The translations under genes and the position numbers were made by a program. Under the pieces are notes generated by a model, which saw only the letters and a program-made list of their open reading frames with translations, had not been told where the DNA came from and made no database searches. From positions 124,001 through 188,000 of the forward strand of contig CAWDMW010000002.1 in assembly GCA_963803575.1 (NCBI GenBank): DNA of 64,000 nt, given 5' to 3'. Below, in pieces: positions 7,794-18,139 of the stretch. Origin of the DNA: CAWDMW01 sp963803575 (GTDB lineage: Bacteria; Pseudomonadota; Alphaproteobacteria; Rickettsiales; UBA998). Numbering within the stretch: the first letter of the stretch is position 1; the number at the start of each line of letters is the position of its first letter.

Positions 7794-9155
7794 ATGATAC
7801 AGACACCTACTTCCATATGGACACCTGAAAGCTGGAAAGAACGCACCATTCGGCAACAACCAGAATATGCTGACACTGACGCGCTCGCCAATATTGAGGC
7901 ACAGTTACAAAGCTACCCTCCCCTAACCTCACCAGCGGAAATACGCGCCCTAAAGGCAGAGCTGGCACAGGTCAGTGAAGGAAATGCATTCCTGTTACAA
8001 GGCGGTGATTGCGCAGAAAGTTTTGCTGAATTTAACGAACAGAATCTGCGTAGCTTCGCGCGGGTGATGCTGCAAATGACGGTTGCACTCATGTATGGCG
8101 CAGGCTCACACGTAGTTAAAGTCGGGCGCATCGCCGGACAATTCGCCAAACCGCGCTCAGACAATATGGAAACCATTGATGGTGTCTCGTTACCCAGTTA
8201 TCGTGGGGATATGATTAACGCGCAGGAATTTGACGAAACGGTGCGACTACCAGACCCGGAACGCTTACTCAGAGTCTACCTGCAATCAGGTACAACGTTA
8301 AACTTTCTGCGTAGTCTGTTTTACGGTGATTTTGCCGCATTGGATCGTATTAGCCAGTGGAATCAGGATTTCATTACGCTTTCAGCTCAAGGCAAGCGGT
8401 TTGCATCCATTATTGAACGCATTGACGAATGTATGGCTTTCATTCGTGCCTGCGGCATTTCACCAGCGCAATCGCGCCAGCTCAACGAAGCCACGTTTTA
8501 CACCTCGCATGAAGGGCTGTTTTTGAATTACGAGCAGGCCTTTACCCGTCGTGATGAAATGGATGGCAAATATTATGCCTGTTCTTCACATATGCTATGG
8601 ATTGGTGATCGCACCCGCAACCCCGATGAAGCGCACGTGGAATTTTTGCGTGGTGTCGCAAACCCGATAGGCTGTAAATTAGGCCCCTCTATGACGCGGG
8701 ATGATTTATTGCAATTGTGCGATACGCTCAATCCACATAACGAAGCAGGCAGACTGACCTTCATCACACGTATGGGAGCAGAAAAAGTGGGCGAATTATT
8801 GCCACAACATGTACGAACCCTGCGTGATGAAGGACGGCAGGTTGTTTGGTCATGTGATCCTATGCATGGTAACACGATCAAGTCGCCTAATGGCTATAAA
8901 ACGCGCAAGTTTAATGATATTCTCTCAGAAGTTCGTCAGTTCTTTGCTATTCATAAAGCAGAAGACACCCATGCGGGTGGAGTACATTTTGAAATGACAG
9001 GGCAGGATGTGACAGAATGTTTGGGAGGCGCACAGGCAATTTCTGAGCTGGATCTGGGCAGCCGGTACCATACACATTGCGACCCGCGCCTGAACGCTTC
9101 GCAAAGTTTAGAGTTAGCCTTTTTGCTGGCAGAAGAATTACGGCAGCATCAGTAA
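7794..9155 (+). CDS. 3-deoxy-7-phosphoheptulonate (DAHP) synthase, class II
   Basis: It condenses phosphoenolpyruvate and erythrose 4-phosphate in the first step of the shikimate pathway. The 453-residue protein has class II (plant/mycobacterial type) hallmarks: TWTP-like start IWTPESW, FLLQGGDCAESF, KVGRIAGQFAKPRS, TSHEGLFLNYE, HMLWIGDRTR, GVANPIGCKLGPSM, VWSCDPMHGNT and the metal-site end GGVHFEMTGQDVTECLGG. I use ATG 7794. The open frame reaches back to a TTG at 7758, but homologues start near here. The AGGAG at 7788-7792 is too close to be an ideal ribosome site. It lies directly before two glycosyltransferases, with which it may be co-transcribed. Confidence 0.95.
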   Translation: MIQTPTSIWTPESWKERTIRQQPEYADTDALANIEAQLQSYPPLTSPAEIRALKAELAQVSEGNAFLLQGGDCAESFAEFNEQNLRSFARVMLQMTVALMYGAGSHVVKVGRIAGQFAKPRSDNMETIDGVSLPSYRGDMINAQEFDETVRLPDPERLLRVYLQSGTTLNFLRSLFYGDFAALDRISQWNQDFITLSAQGKRFASIIERIDECMAFIRACGISPAQSRQLNEATFYTSHEGLFLNYEQAFTRRDEMDGKYYACSSHMLWIGDRTRNPDEAHVEFLRGVANPIGCKLGPSMTRDDLLQLCDTLNPHNEAGRLTFITRMGAEKVGELLPQHVRTLRDEGRQVVWSCDPMHGNTIKSPNGYKTRKFNDILSEVRQFFAIHKAEDTHAGGVHFEMTGQDVTECLGGAQAISELDLGSRYHTHCDPRLNASQSLELAFLLAEELRQHQ

Positions 9156-9159
9156 TCAC

Positions 9160-10302
9160 GTGACGCATGTTGCCCCGACCATTATGCAGGTTTTGCCTGA
9201 GCTTAATAGCGGCGGTGTAGAACGCGGTACCGTTGACATGGTGCAGGCTATTACCGATGCAGGCGGCAACGCACTGGTTGTCTCTGCCGGAGGGCGTCTG
9301 GTAGATAACATCAGGCAGGCAGGTGGTGTACATATTACGTTACCGGTCAACAGTAAGTCACCACATCGCATTTATCGCAATAGCCGTGAGTTGGCAACCA
9401 TCATTGGGCAACGTAACGTGCATATCGTGCATGCGCGTTCCCGTGCGCCCGCATGGAGTGCATGGTATGCAACCCGTGAGACAAATACACCGTTTGTCAC
9501 AACCTTCCATGGTACTTACGGCATGAAGGGTGTTGGTAAAAAGAAATATAACGCGGTCATGGTTAAGGGGCAGCGTATTATTGCCGTGTCACACTATATC
9601 GCTAACTATATTGCCAATCACTATGATACTCCGCAACATAAGGTGCGTGTTATTCATCGTGGTGTAGATCTGGACATATTCCATCCTGAACATGTGGTTG
9701 GGCAGCGTATCAGCGAGCTGGTGCAGGAATGGCATCTGCAGGATGTACAGCACCCAATTATTTTTGTGCCGGGTCGTTTCACACGCTGGAAAGGGCAGCA
9801 TGTCGTGCTTCAGGCATTAGCCCGGCTACCACATCGTCAGTTTTTGTGTTTACTCGCTGGTGATAGCGATAAGCATGGAAAATATTATGGTGAGTTACAA
9901 CAACTGGTTAATGAACTGGAACTTGGCAGCCATGTGCGGTTTGTTCCCGCCACACAACATATGGCAGAGGCTTATGCACTCAGCCAATGTGTGTTATGCC
10001 CATCTATACGGCCAGAAGCATTTGGCCGTATTCCGGTGGAAGCACAAGCCATGGCGAAACCAGTGATTGCAGCAAATCATGGTGGCTCTCGTGAAACCGT
10101 TTTGCATGAAGAAACCGGCTGGCTTGTCAACCCCAATGATGTGAATGCGCTCACCAATACCCTGAAACATGTGCTGGAACTACCCCAAGAGCAGCGGGCA
10201 CGTATAGGACAGCAGGGAATGCAGCACGTAGCGCAGCATTTCTCGCTAAGCACCATGCAAAATCAAACCCTAGACGTCTATGAAGAGCTAATGCGTGGCT
10301 AA
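9160..10302 (+). CDS. Glycosyltransferase family 4 (LPS type)
   Basis: A GT-B fold transferase of 380 residues, probably cytoplasmic and adding a hexose or heptose to LPS core or a surface glycan. The N-domain opens with QVLPELNSGGVERGTVDM, the usual acceptor-side loop, and has VHARSRAPAWSAW. The C-domain has IHRGVDLDIFHPE, FVPGRFTRWKGQHV and the nucleotide-sugar motif RPEAFGRIPVEAQAMAKPVI. The only suitable start is GTG 9160, four bases after the DAHP synthase stop. It overlaps the next gene by 8 bp, so the two are translationally coupled. Donor and acceptor cannot be read from sequence. Confidence 0.88.
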   Translation: MTHVAPTIMQVLPELNSGGVERGTVDMVQAITDAGGNALVVSAGGRLVDNIRQAGGVHITLPVNSKSPHRIYRNSRELATIIGQRNVHIVHARSRAPAWSAWYATRETNTPFVTTFHGTYGMKGVGKKKYNAVMVKGQRIIAVSHYIANYIANHYDTPQHKVRVIHRGVDLDIFHPEHVVGQRISELVQEWHLQDVQHPIIFVPGRFTRWKGQHVVLQALARLPHRQFLCLLAGDSDKHGKYYGELQQLVNELELGSHVRFVPATQHMAEAYALSQCVLCPSIRPEAFGRIPVEAQAMAKPVIAANHGGSRETVLHEETGWLVNPNDVNALTNTLKHVLELPQEQRARIGQQGMQHVAQHFSLSTMQNQTLDVYEELMRG

Positions 10303-11245
10303 TAAGCGTATCCTTATCATCAAACACGGGGCACTTGGAGACATTGTACTTGCCAGTGGTGCAATGAAAGCCATACGGGAACATCATAGCGATGCACACC
10401 TAACATTACTAACAACACGCCCTTATGCCGGCTTGCTAGCCACGTCAGGCTGGTTTGATACGATCTGGATAGATACACGCCCGAAACTATGGCAACTGAA
10501 CGAATTATTGCATTTAAGAAAGCAATTGCGTGATGGTGCGTTTGATCGCGTTTATGATGTGCAAACCTCGCAGAGAAGTAGCCAGTATTTAACATTATTT
10601 GGGAACAACAAGCCCGAATGGGTCGGCATTGCACAACGCGCCAGTCACTGCCATGATACACCTGAGCGCACACAGCTTCACACGCTGGATCGCCTGGAAC
10701 AACAATTATCACTAGCCAATATCATGATGCAATCGCCTGACGTTAGCTGGTTGCATGGAAATGGTAACATACACGGGCTGAAACCTCCTTACGTATTGCT
10801 GGTGCCGGGAGGATCAGCGCATCGTCCGGATAAGCGCTACCCTGAAACACATTACGTTGTTGTGGCGAACCATCTGGCCGCACAACATATTCAGCCCGTA
10901 TTAATTGGCAGTCAAGCAGAAGCAGCATTGCTAGAGAATATTGAGCGAAACGCACCAGACTGTCTCAATTTATGCAACACTACATCTATCGCCGACGTTG
11001 CCGACTTGGCCAGACATGCCACGTGCGCTATAGGTAACGATACAGGGCCTATGCATGTAATTGCGGCCACTGGTTGCCCAAGCGTTGTATTGTTCTCGGC
11101 TGCGTCCAATCCTGCATTATGCGCACCACGTGGTGAACATGTTTGCGTGATCCAACGCGATATATTAGGTGATGTTACGCCAGCTGAAGTACTCCATGCT
11201 GCTCAGACGGTAGCGTTACAAGGCGTAATAGAAACCGCTAATTAA
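10295..11245 (+). CDS. Glycosyltransferase family 9, heptosyltransferase-like
   Basis: GT9 enzymes transfer heptose from ADP-heptose to lipid A-Kdo or the growing LPS core. The 316-residue protein begins with the family signature ILIIKHGALGDIVLASGAM and has the C-domain motifs LLVPGGSAHRPDKRYP and AIGNDTGPMHVIAATGCPSVVLFS. The GTG start at 10295 lies inside the end of the preceding GT4 gene. HldD and GmhA in this window supply the ADP-heptose pathway. It may be WaaC- or WaaF-like; I cannot decide which. It converges on the next gene with overlapping stop codons. Confidence 0.88.
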   Translation: MANKRILIIKHGALGDIVLASGAMKAIREHHSDAHLTLLTTRPYAGLLATSGWFDTIWIDTRPKLWQLNELLHLRKQLRDGAFDRVYDVQTSQRSSQYLTLFGNNKPEWVGIAQRASHCHDTPERTQLHTLDRLEQQLSLANIMMQSPDVSWLHGNGNIHGLKPPYVLLVPGGSAHRPDKRYPETHYVVVANHLAAQHIQPVLIGSQAEAALLENIERNAPDCLNLCNTTSIADVADLARHATCAIGNDTGPMHVIAATGCPSVVLFSAASNPALCAPRGEHVCVIQRDILGDVTPAEVLHAAQTVALQGVIETAN

Positions 11246-11841
11246 TCACTGCTTGATGCATGATCCTCACGAATAAACGTTTCATAGTTGTGGTATACTG
11301 GCTTATCTGATGTATCTTGTGTTGGCAAAGACTGTAACTGCTTTAGTAGCGCGTCCCGATCATCCGGCGACACAGTAATCACTGTTTGAGATGGCACGTC
11401 ATTTAATCGTGTTTTCATTTCAGCACGATTATCAGCACGCGGACTCCCATAAATACGGTAAGTATGCGGTAACGTTGCTGTCGCACTTGTTTCGGTATGT
11501 AATGTATCATTCCACACATGATTAAGACCCCATACTATCCCTCCTCCAAAGAGGAAGGATATAGCAAGATAGATCAACACCATATGTTTCCCACACCCAC
11601 CATACCATGGTAATGAGGTTGATGATGAAGATGACGGCAACTCATGTGTTTCTGGCGAAGTATAATAGCTGACTTTAGGTTGAATCAGCGTGTCTTCATT
11701 ATCATCAGAATGTATGAGGGACACTGCTTCAACAGGCATACTAACCGTATCCTGCGAGCTTACTTTAGACTCAATGGCACTGTTTTGACGTATAATGGTG
11801 TTAGCAGATGGGTGATCCATACTACCGTGAATACCCCGCAT
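11242..11841 (-). CDS. Unknown single-pass membrane protein
   Basis: About 199 residues. A Ser/Thr/Asp-rich N-terminal region of about 85 residues is followed by one strong transmembrane segment (about 87-107, LIYLAISFLFGGGIVWGLNHV) and a C-terminal part with ITVSPDDRDALLKQLQSLP, which resembles a SPOR-like or Sporulation-related fragment only faintly. Starts are possible at ATG 11841 or ATG 11820. It lies downstream of the 16S trailer on the same strand and could be read through from that promoter. Its stop overlaps that of the convergent GT9 gene. Function unknown. Confidence 0.65.
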   Translation of the reverse strand: MRGIHGSMDHPSANTIIRQNSAIESKVSSQDTVSMPVEAVSLIHSDDNEDTLIQPKVSYYTSPETHELPSSSSSTSLPWYGGCGKHMVLIYLAISFLFGGGIVWGLNHVWNDTLHTETSATATLPHTYRIYGSPRADNRAEMKTRLNDVPSQTVITVSPDDRDALLKQLQSLPTQDTSDKPVYHNYETFIREDHASSSD

Positions 11842-11901
11842 CACAAACCAAGTCTATAGCTAATTGATGAGGGCTTATTATTATGAATAGTATTGTAAAG
11901 A

Positions 11902-11944
11902 AGTTATAAGATAGAGCAAAATATTTGGGTGCGGGTGACATACG
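11902..11944 (-). other. 16S precursor processing stem, trailer arm
   Basis: This 43-base arm, about 56 bases beyond the 16S 3' end, is complementary to 13714-13758 on the other side of the gene. The core ATATTTGGGTGCGGGTGA is perfect over 18 bp, with only a few mismatches and a 2-base bulge outside it. Such stems are cut by RNase III in rRNA maturation. Confidence 0.85.
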
Positions 11945-11959
11945 CTATTGTTTATAAGA

Positions 11960-11991
11960 GTGAAACTATGAACAAGTTCAAGTAGTTTCAC
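11960..11991 (-). other. Hairpin in the 16S trailer
   Basis: GTGAAACTA/TAGTTTCAC gives a 9-bp stem with an inner TGAAC/GTTCA stem. It sits between the mature 3' end and the processing arm. No T-run follows, so it is not an intrinsic terminator; it is probably a maturation signal. Confidence 0.55.
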
Positions 11992-11999
11992 ATCCATAA

Positions 12000-13496
<1,497 letters not shown>

Positions 13497-13811
13497 AATC
13501 AAATTTAATCCTGCATTGATTTACATCAAAGCAATTTATTCAGAAATCACGCACATATCACACTATAGTTCACAACCACAAAAGTGGATTTACGTATATC
13601 CTATACCATGACACATGTATTATTCTTGTCTAATAAAATTAGACAGGTACGTATGTGTTTTAATTGGTACGAATGATATGCACGTCATTGGTAATATTTC
13701 TATTACTATATTACGTATATCACCCGCACCCAAATATTCTTTACTCTATCTAACAACTGCGCTCCTTTCGGTGCGCTACAGCGTTTCGGCCTTGGCCTCC
13801 ATCGCTGCGGG
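13497..13811 (-). other. 16S precursor leader
   Basis: This gene-free stretch is the 5' leader of the 16S transcript, about 315 bases from the predicted start point. It contains a GCGC...GCGC hairpin near 13760-13775 and the leader processing arm. I see no convincing boxA antitermination site and no coding region. Confidence 0.6.
13714..13758 (-). other. 16S precursor processing stem, leader arm
   Basis: The arm is the complement of 11902-11944. It starts about 220 bases upstream of the mature 16S 5' end. Together the arms would pull the 1.5-kb rRNA into a loop closed by about 40 base pairs. Confidence 0.85.
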
Positions 13812-13817
13812 AACGTA

Positions 13818-13846
13818 TGTATATCTGCGAGCACCCACTTGGTCAA
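13818..13846 (-). promoter_or_regulatory. Promoter of the 16S rRNA unit
   Basis: On the minus strand TTGACC (13841-13846) and TATACA (13818-13823) are exactly 17 bp apart. The expected start point is near 13810, upstream of the processing arm. Between this and gpmI (13847-14056) I see no gene, only the gpmI upstream region with AGGAAG as ribosome site at 14042-14047. Confidence 0.75.
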
Positions 13847-14056
13847 CAGCAAATATGCATTTTCGCATGTTTTCTTGATAATCCATTGTATAACAACAAT
13901 TATTCACTGCTTACTGGTATTTGGCTATGAGGATAATATAGCTACTATATAGTAACCGTAGAATAAGCATGTCACACAACACTTGACTAACCGTGCATTG
14001 CAGCGTTTCATAGATGTCTATATTTGTGATCTTACCATATAATAGGAAGCTTTCTC

Positions 14057-15604
14057 ATGACTCGCAGCACATCACCTACTCTGTTATGTATCTTAGATGG
14101 ATGGGGGCATCGTAGTGAAAACACCCATAATGCCATTGCCGGTGCTGTTACTCCACACTGGGATCGCCTGATCGACAACTGCGCCCACACAACCATTGAT
14201 GCCTCAGCAGAACAGGTCGGGCTGCCACCTAAACAAATGGGTAATTCGGAAGTCGGGCATATGAATATAGGGGGGGGACGCCCCCCGCGCCAGCTTCTTC
14301 CACGCATTAATGAAGCTATTAAGCATGGTACGCTAGGCGATAATGAAGCCCTGCAAGCCATGCTGTCAGATATTACAACATCTGGTGGGGCGATTCACCT
14401 GACGGGGTTATGCTCAGATGGTGGTGTTCACGCCCACATCACACATATCATCACCTTGGCACATATCATCGCTGATGCAGGCATTACTGTCTGGCTGCAT
14501 TGCATCACGGACGGTCGGGACACACCTCCCCAGAGTGCGCGTGACAATGACTATATTGAACAGCTTGTACAATGCGCCGCGCACCCGCTCATTCATATTG
14601 CTACCATAAGCGGAAGGTTTTATGCAATGGATCGCGATCATAACTGGGATCGTGTGCAGCGTGCTTATGATGCCATGGCGCAAGCGATTGGTTTTGAAGC
14701 ACCTGATGCACTATCTGCCTTAGCGCAAGCCTACGAGCGAGGGGAAAGCGATGAGTTTATTCAGCCAACAGTGCTGGGGGATTACGAAGGCATAAAACCG
14801 GAAGATGGCATACTCATGGCAAATTTCCGCCCTGACCGCGCAAGACAGCTCATGCAAGCCTACACACAAGAAACCTTTGACGGTTTTGCTCGCGCGATAC
14901 CACCACTGCGCGCGCTAGGAATGGCGGATTACTGGTCAGAAGATTGCCCGCTGGATATTCCGGCTATTTTCCCCATGGAGAAACTAGATGATACGTTGGG
15001 AAGCATCCTAAGCAATGCGGGAAAAACCCAATTGCGTATCGCTGAGACAGAAAAATTTAATCATGTCACCTTTTTCTTTAGTGGTAGTAACGGGAAGTTT
15101 GCAGGAGAAGATCGTATTATGGTTCCTTCACCTTCCGTAGAAACCTATGACCTGCAACCGGAAATGTCTGCACCAGAACTAACGCAAAAACTCACACACG
15201 CCATTAAAAGCGGCACATATGATTTTATTGTCGTGAACTACGCTAACCCCGATATGGTCGGCCATACCGGCAATTACGATGCTGCAGTGAAAGCGATTGA
15301 AGCAGTGGATGCGTGCCTTGGCCAGCTAATAGACGCTATAGATGAAAGTGGTGGCGTGATGCTGGTGACGGCAGATCATGGGAATGTTGAACAGATGGAG
15401 GATGCAAAAGGCAACCCTCACACACAACATACCGTAAATCCTGTGCCGTTCGTCGTGTACGGTCGCCATGTCACGTTACGAGAGCAAGGAACACTTGCAG
15501 ATATTGCCCCTACGATATTGCAATTAATGGACTTACCCAAGCCGCAAGCAATGACGGGTACGCCACTTATTATATCATCTCATTCCACAGATGCTGTTGC
15601 CTGA
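14057..15604 (+). CDS. gpmI: Cofactor-independent phosphoglycerate mutase
   Basis: GpmI interconverts 3- and 2-phosphoglycerate in glycolysis through a phosphoserine, using two Mn ions. The 515-residue length is normal. Metal-site D14 is in CILDGWG, and the catalytic Ser64 in GNSEVGH. Other metal motifs are DGRDTPPQS, NFRPDRARQL and TADHGNVEQM. Right after the Ser loop a run of eight G and then ACG and six C encodes GGGRPP in place of the usual GAGRVV-like residues; R, Q and later RI are kept. AGGAAG is the ribosome site. It heads a tight operon: its TGA overlaps the next ATG. Confidence 0.96.
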   Translation: MTRSTSPTLLCILDGWGHRSENTHNAIAGAVTPHWDRLIDNCAHTTIDASAEQVGLPPKQMGNSEVGHMNIGGGRPPRQLLPRINEAIKHGTLGDNEALQAMLSDITTSGGAIHLTGLCSDGGVHAHITHIITLAHIIADAGITVWLHCITDGRDTPPQSARDNDYIEQLVQCAAHPLIHIATISGRFYAMDRDHNWDRVQRAYDAMAQAIGFEAPDALSALAQAYERGESDEFIQPTVLGDYEGIKPEDGILMANFRPDRARQLMQAYTQETFDGFARAIPPLRALGMADYWSEDCPLDIPAIFPMEKLDDTLGSILSNAGKTQLRIAETEKFNHVTFFFSGSNGKFAGEDRIMVPSPSVETYDLQPEMSAPELTQKLTHAIKSGTYDFIVVNYANPDMVGHTGNYDAAVKAIEAVDACLGQLIDAIDESGGVMLVTADHGNVEQMEDAKGNPHTQHTVNPVPFVVYGRHVTLREQGTLADIAPTILQLMDLPKPQAMTGTPLIISSHSTDAVA

Positions 15605-16818
15605 TGCAGATGCGTGCCGTTACCCTATGCTTCCTCACAAGCATCATGTCTATGAGTGCCATAGCCAACCCGTTGGATCAGCTCAAACATGTGCAGGAAG
15701 GTGTGGCTAGCAGAGCAAATCAGCATGCACTGACACAAGCGAAACTCCACCGGGTAACAGATACGCTTCAGCAGCAACAACGCAATGTGCTGAGAAAGGC
15801 AGCAGCTATTCAGCGATTAGAGCGTGATATGGCGCAAGATACAAGGGATATGAAGGCATTATTTGCAGAAGAAAAAGCAAAAAGCGCTGCACTACATACG
15901 TCCAAAGCACAGGCATCTAAAATGGTTAGTGCGGCGTGGAGCATGAAGCACAGGCCACAACTCGCCGCATGGTTGCTGCCCGAAGAAACACGCCAGCAAG
16001 CATTAACGTCCCGTGCTATCCATATGACCAGCGCCGCCCTAAAAATGCGTATGCATGGCCTGACACATAAGCTGGACGAATTATCAACACTTCAGGAAAC
16101 CATCCGCGATCGTCAGGCCTATCGCCAGACCAATAAGGCGCGTCTTGCACGTGAACGCAAGCAATTGCAAAGCAGCTTAGAGAAACAACAATCTCTGTTT
16201 CATAAGCTCAAGCGGGAAGAAGGCGCGTATGAGAAAGAGATTGCGCTACTAAGTAAAGAAGCACGAACACTGGAGTCATTAGTTGGCACAGTAGAAACGG
16301 CTCGCACGAACAATGAAGCCAGCTTTTTAAATATTTACCCCGTAAGTAAACCCGGCATTGCGGATAATGCACAACGCAATGCTGCAACAAAGCGTCAAAA
16401 GACTAAGCAATTCACACAAGCCAAAGGCGTCTTGTCACTTCCGGCAGAAGGCCGCATTACCGGACGATACGGCCAGAAGCGTGGTAAAAATGACCGGCTC
16501 AAAGGGCTGGAACTTGCTACCCTTGAACGCGCCATGGTCATCACTCCTTATCAGGGGGAAGTGCTATATACTGGCAGCTTTCTGGATTACGGCAACATGG
16601 TGATTATCCGGCATAGTCAGCAATATCACACACTTGTCGCGGGATTATCGCAAATACATGTGACCATCGGTCAGTTTTTATTGGACGGCGAGCCAATTGG
16701 TGTTATGGGTGAAACCAATGACCAACGCAACCTTTACCTCGAACTTAGGAAGCAATCTAAAGCGATTGATCCGGAACCATGGTTCGCGATACAGAAACAT
16801 CATTATGCCAAACGCTAG
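15604..16818 (+). CDS. EnvC-like murein hydrolase activator (degenerate LytM/M23)
   Basis: EnvC-type proteins sit in the periplasm and activate amidases at the division site. A signal peptide (cleavage likely after SAIA, residue about 21) is followed by long coiled coils (about 25-240) rich in Gln, Lys and Arg, then a C-terminal LytM domain (about 285-400). That domain has the fold motifs GRYGQKR, GEVLYTGSFLDYGNMVIIRH and LYLELRKQ, but the zinc-binding H, D and HxH residues are missing, so it should be an activator and not a peptidase. It overlaps gpmI by one base and ctpA by 14 bases. This order is common in alphaproteobacteria. Confidence 0.9.
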   Translation: MQMRAVTLCFLTSIMSMSAIANPLDQLKHVQEGVASRANQHALTQAKLHRVTDTLQQQQRNVLRKAAAIQRLERDMAQDTRDMKALFAEEKAKSAALHTSKAQASKMVSAAWSMKHRPQLAAWLLPEETRQQALTSRAIHMTSAALKMRMHGLTHKLDELSTLQETIRDRQAYRQTNKARLARERKQLQSSLEKQQSLFHKLKREEGAYEKEIALLSKEARTLESLVGTVETARTNNEASFLNIYPVSKPGIADNAQRNAATKRQKTKQFTQAKGVLSLPAEGRITGRYGQKRGKNDRLKGLELATLERAMVITPYQGEVLYTGSFLDYGNMVIIRHSQQYHTLVAGLSQIHVTIGQFLLDGEPIGVMGETNDQRNLYLELRKQSKAIDPEPWFAIQKHHYAKR

Positions 16819-18130
16819 ACACTTTTTTCTTTCATGGCTTGCCATTCTTTCGGTAAGCACCACCACCGCCTGTTTGTTAGCGCCCGCTCATGCAACAGAT
16901 ACCAATGAGGATACGTATGAGCTACTCAACCTGTTTGGTGATGTGTTTGAACGTGTAAAGCGCGATTACGTGGAAGAAGTTGAAGATAAAAAACTGATCG
17001 AATCTGCGATTAACGGGATGCTGACGTCCCTTGATCCACATTCCGGTTATCTTAATAGCAAACATTTTGAAGAGATGCGCGTGCAGACCAAAGGTGAATT
17101 TGGTGGGCTGGGCATTGAAGTCACCATGGAAAACGGACTGGTGAAAGTCGTGTCCCCTATCGACGATACCCCCGCTTACAAAGCCGGTGTGCAGGCTGGA
17201 GACTATATCAGCCAGATTGATGGCGAACAGGTGATGGGCATGACCCTATCTGACGCAGTAGAGCGCATGAGAGGGCCAGTAGGTACAGACATTAATATTA
17301 CTGTGTTGCGCGAGGGTGCGAAAGAACCCCTGGACATCGACATTACCCGCGACCTCATCAAGATTAAATCCGTACGCTCGCATACAGAAAGCGATATTGG
17401 TTATGTTCGTATCACTTCATTCTCTGAGCGCACCTTGTCCGGGCTAGAGCGTGCGATCACTAAGTTACAAAAAGATATGCCTGAAATGAAAGGGCTGGTG
17501 CTGGATCTTCGTAATAACCCTGGTGGCTTACTGGATCAGGCAATTGCAGTATCGGATGCCTTTTTGGAGCAGGGAGAAATTGTCTCCACCCGTGAGCGCA
17601 ACCCCAATAATACGCAACGTTTCTCTGCCAAAGCGGGTGATATGATTAATGGTCTGCCAATGGTAGTCTTAATTAATCAGGGATCAGCCTCTGCATCAGA
17701 AATTGTGGCAGGTGCATTGAAAGATCACCGCCGCGCCGTAGTCATGGGAACCAAATCTTTTGGTAAAGGCTCAGTACAAACCGTGATTCCATTGAAAGAA
17801 CATGGGGCAATGCGCCTGACAACGTCTCGTTACTACACCCCGTCCGGCACCTCTATTCAGGCGAAAGGGATTACACCGGACATTGAAGTAAAAGCGGCAA
17901 GGATTGAGCAGATTGAACCGGGTAAGTTCCGTACAGAAGCAGATTTACGTGGTCGCCTGAGTAACGATCAGGAAACCAAAAAACAGCAAGGCAAGAAAGC
18001 GAAAGGGGCGAAAGATAAGAAAGAATCCCTCAAAGGCGTTGAAACGGAAAAAGATTACCAACTCAACCGCGCGCTCGATCTGATACGTGGATTGCATATC
18101 TACAACCATAGCGCCACTACCACGAAGTAG
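16805..18130 (+). CDS. ctpA: Carboxy-terminal processing protease, S41 family
   Basis: CtpA is an exported serine protease that trims or degrades periplasmic proteins, often cell-wall hydrolases. I start at ATG 16805 (MPNARHFFLSW), which gives a signal peptide ending near AHA; the open frame extends further upstream inside envC. Order: N-terminal helical region (LTSLDPHSGYL), PDZ domain (GGLGIEV, then GVQAGDYISQIDG), protease core with LDLRNNPGGLLDQA, the catalytic Ser in NQGSASASEIVAGAL and the catalytic Lys in SFGKGSVQT. The C-terminal tail is Lys-rich and charged. It works next to EnvC-like and NlpD-like wall factors. Confidence 0.94.
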   Translation: MPNARHFFLSWLAILSVSTTTACLLAPAHATDTNEDTYELLNLFGDVFERVKRDYVEEVEDKKLIESAINGMLTSLDPHSGYLNSKHFEEMRVQTKGEFGGLGIEVTMENGLVKVVSPIDDTPAYKAGVQAGDYISQIDGEQVMGMTLSDAVERMRGPVGTDINITVLREGAKEPLDIDITRDLIKIKSVRSHTESDIGYVRITSFSERTLSGLERAITKLQKDMPEMKGLVLDLRNNPGGLLDQAIAVSDAFLEQGEIVSTRERNPNNTQRFSAKAGDMINGLPMVVLINQGSASASEIVAGALKDHRRAVVMGTKSFGKGSVQTVIPLKEHGAMRLTTSRYYTPSGTSIQAKGITPDIEVKAARIEQIEPGKFRTEADLRGRLSNDQETKKQQGKKAKGAKDKKESLKGVETEKDYQLNRALDLIRGLHIYNHSATTTK

Positions 18131-18139
18131 TCGTTATCA

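Noticed and set aside
11860..11999. Start of a 23S rRNA or spacer tRNA after the 16S gene
   Set aside because: The stretch contains only the trailer hairpin, the processing arm and the upstream region of a protein gene. No tRNA or 23S sequence is present.
13615..13878. Open frame in the 16S leader
   Set aside because: It overlaps the processing arm and the rRNA promoter on the other strand and has no ribosome site or recognisable protein.
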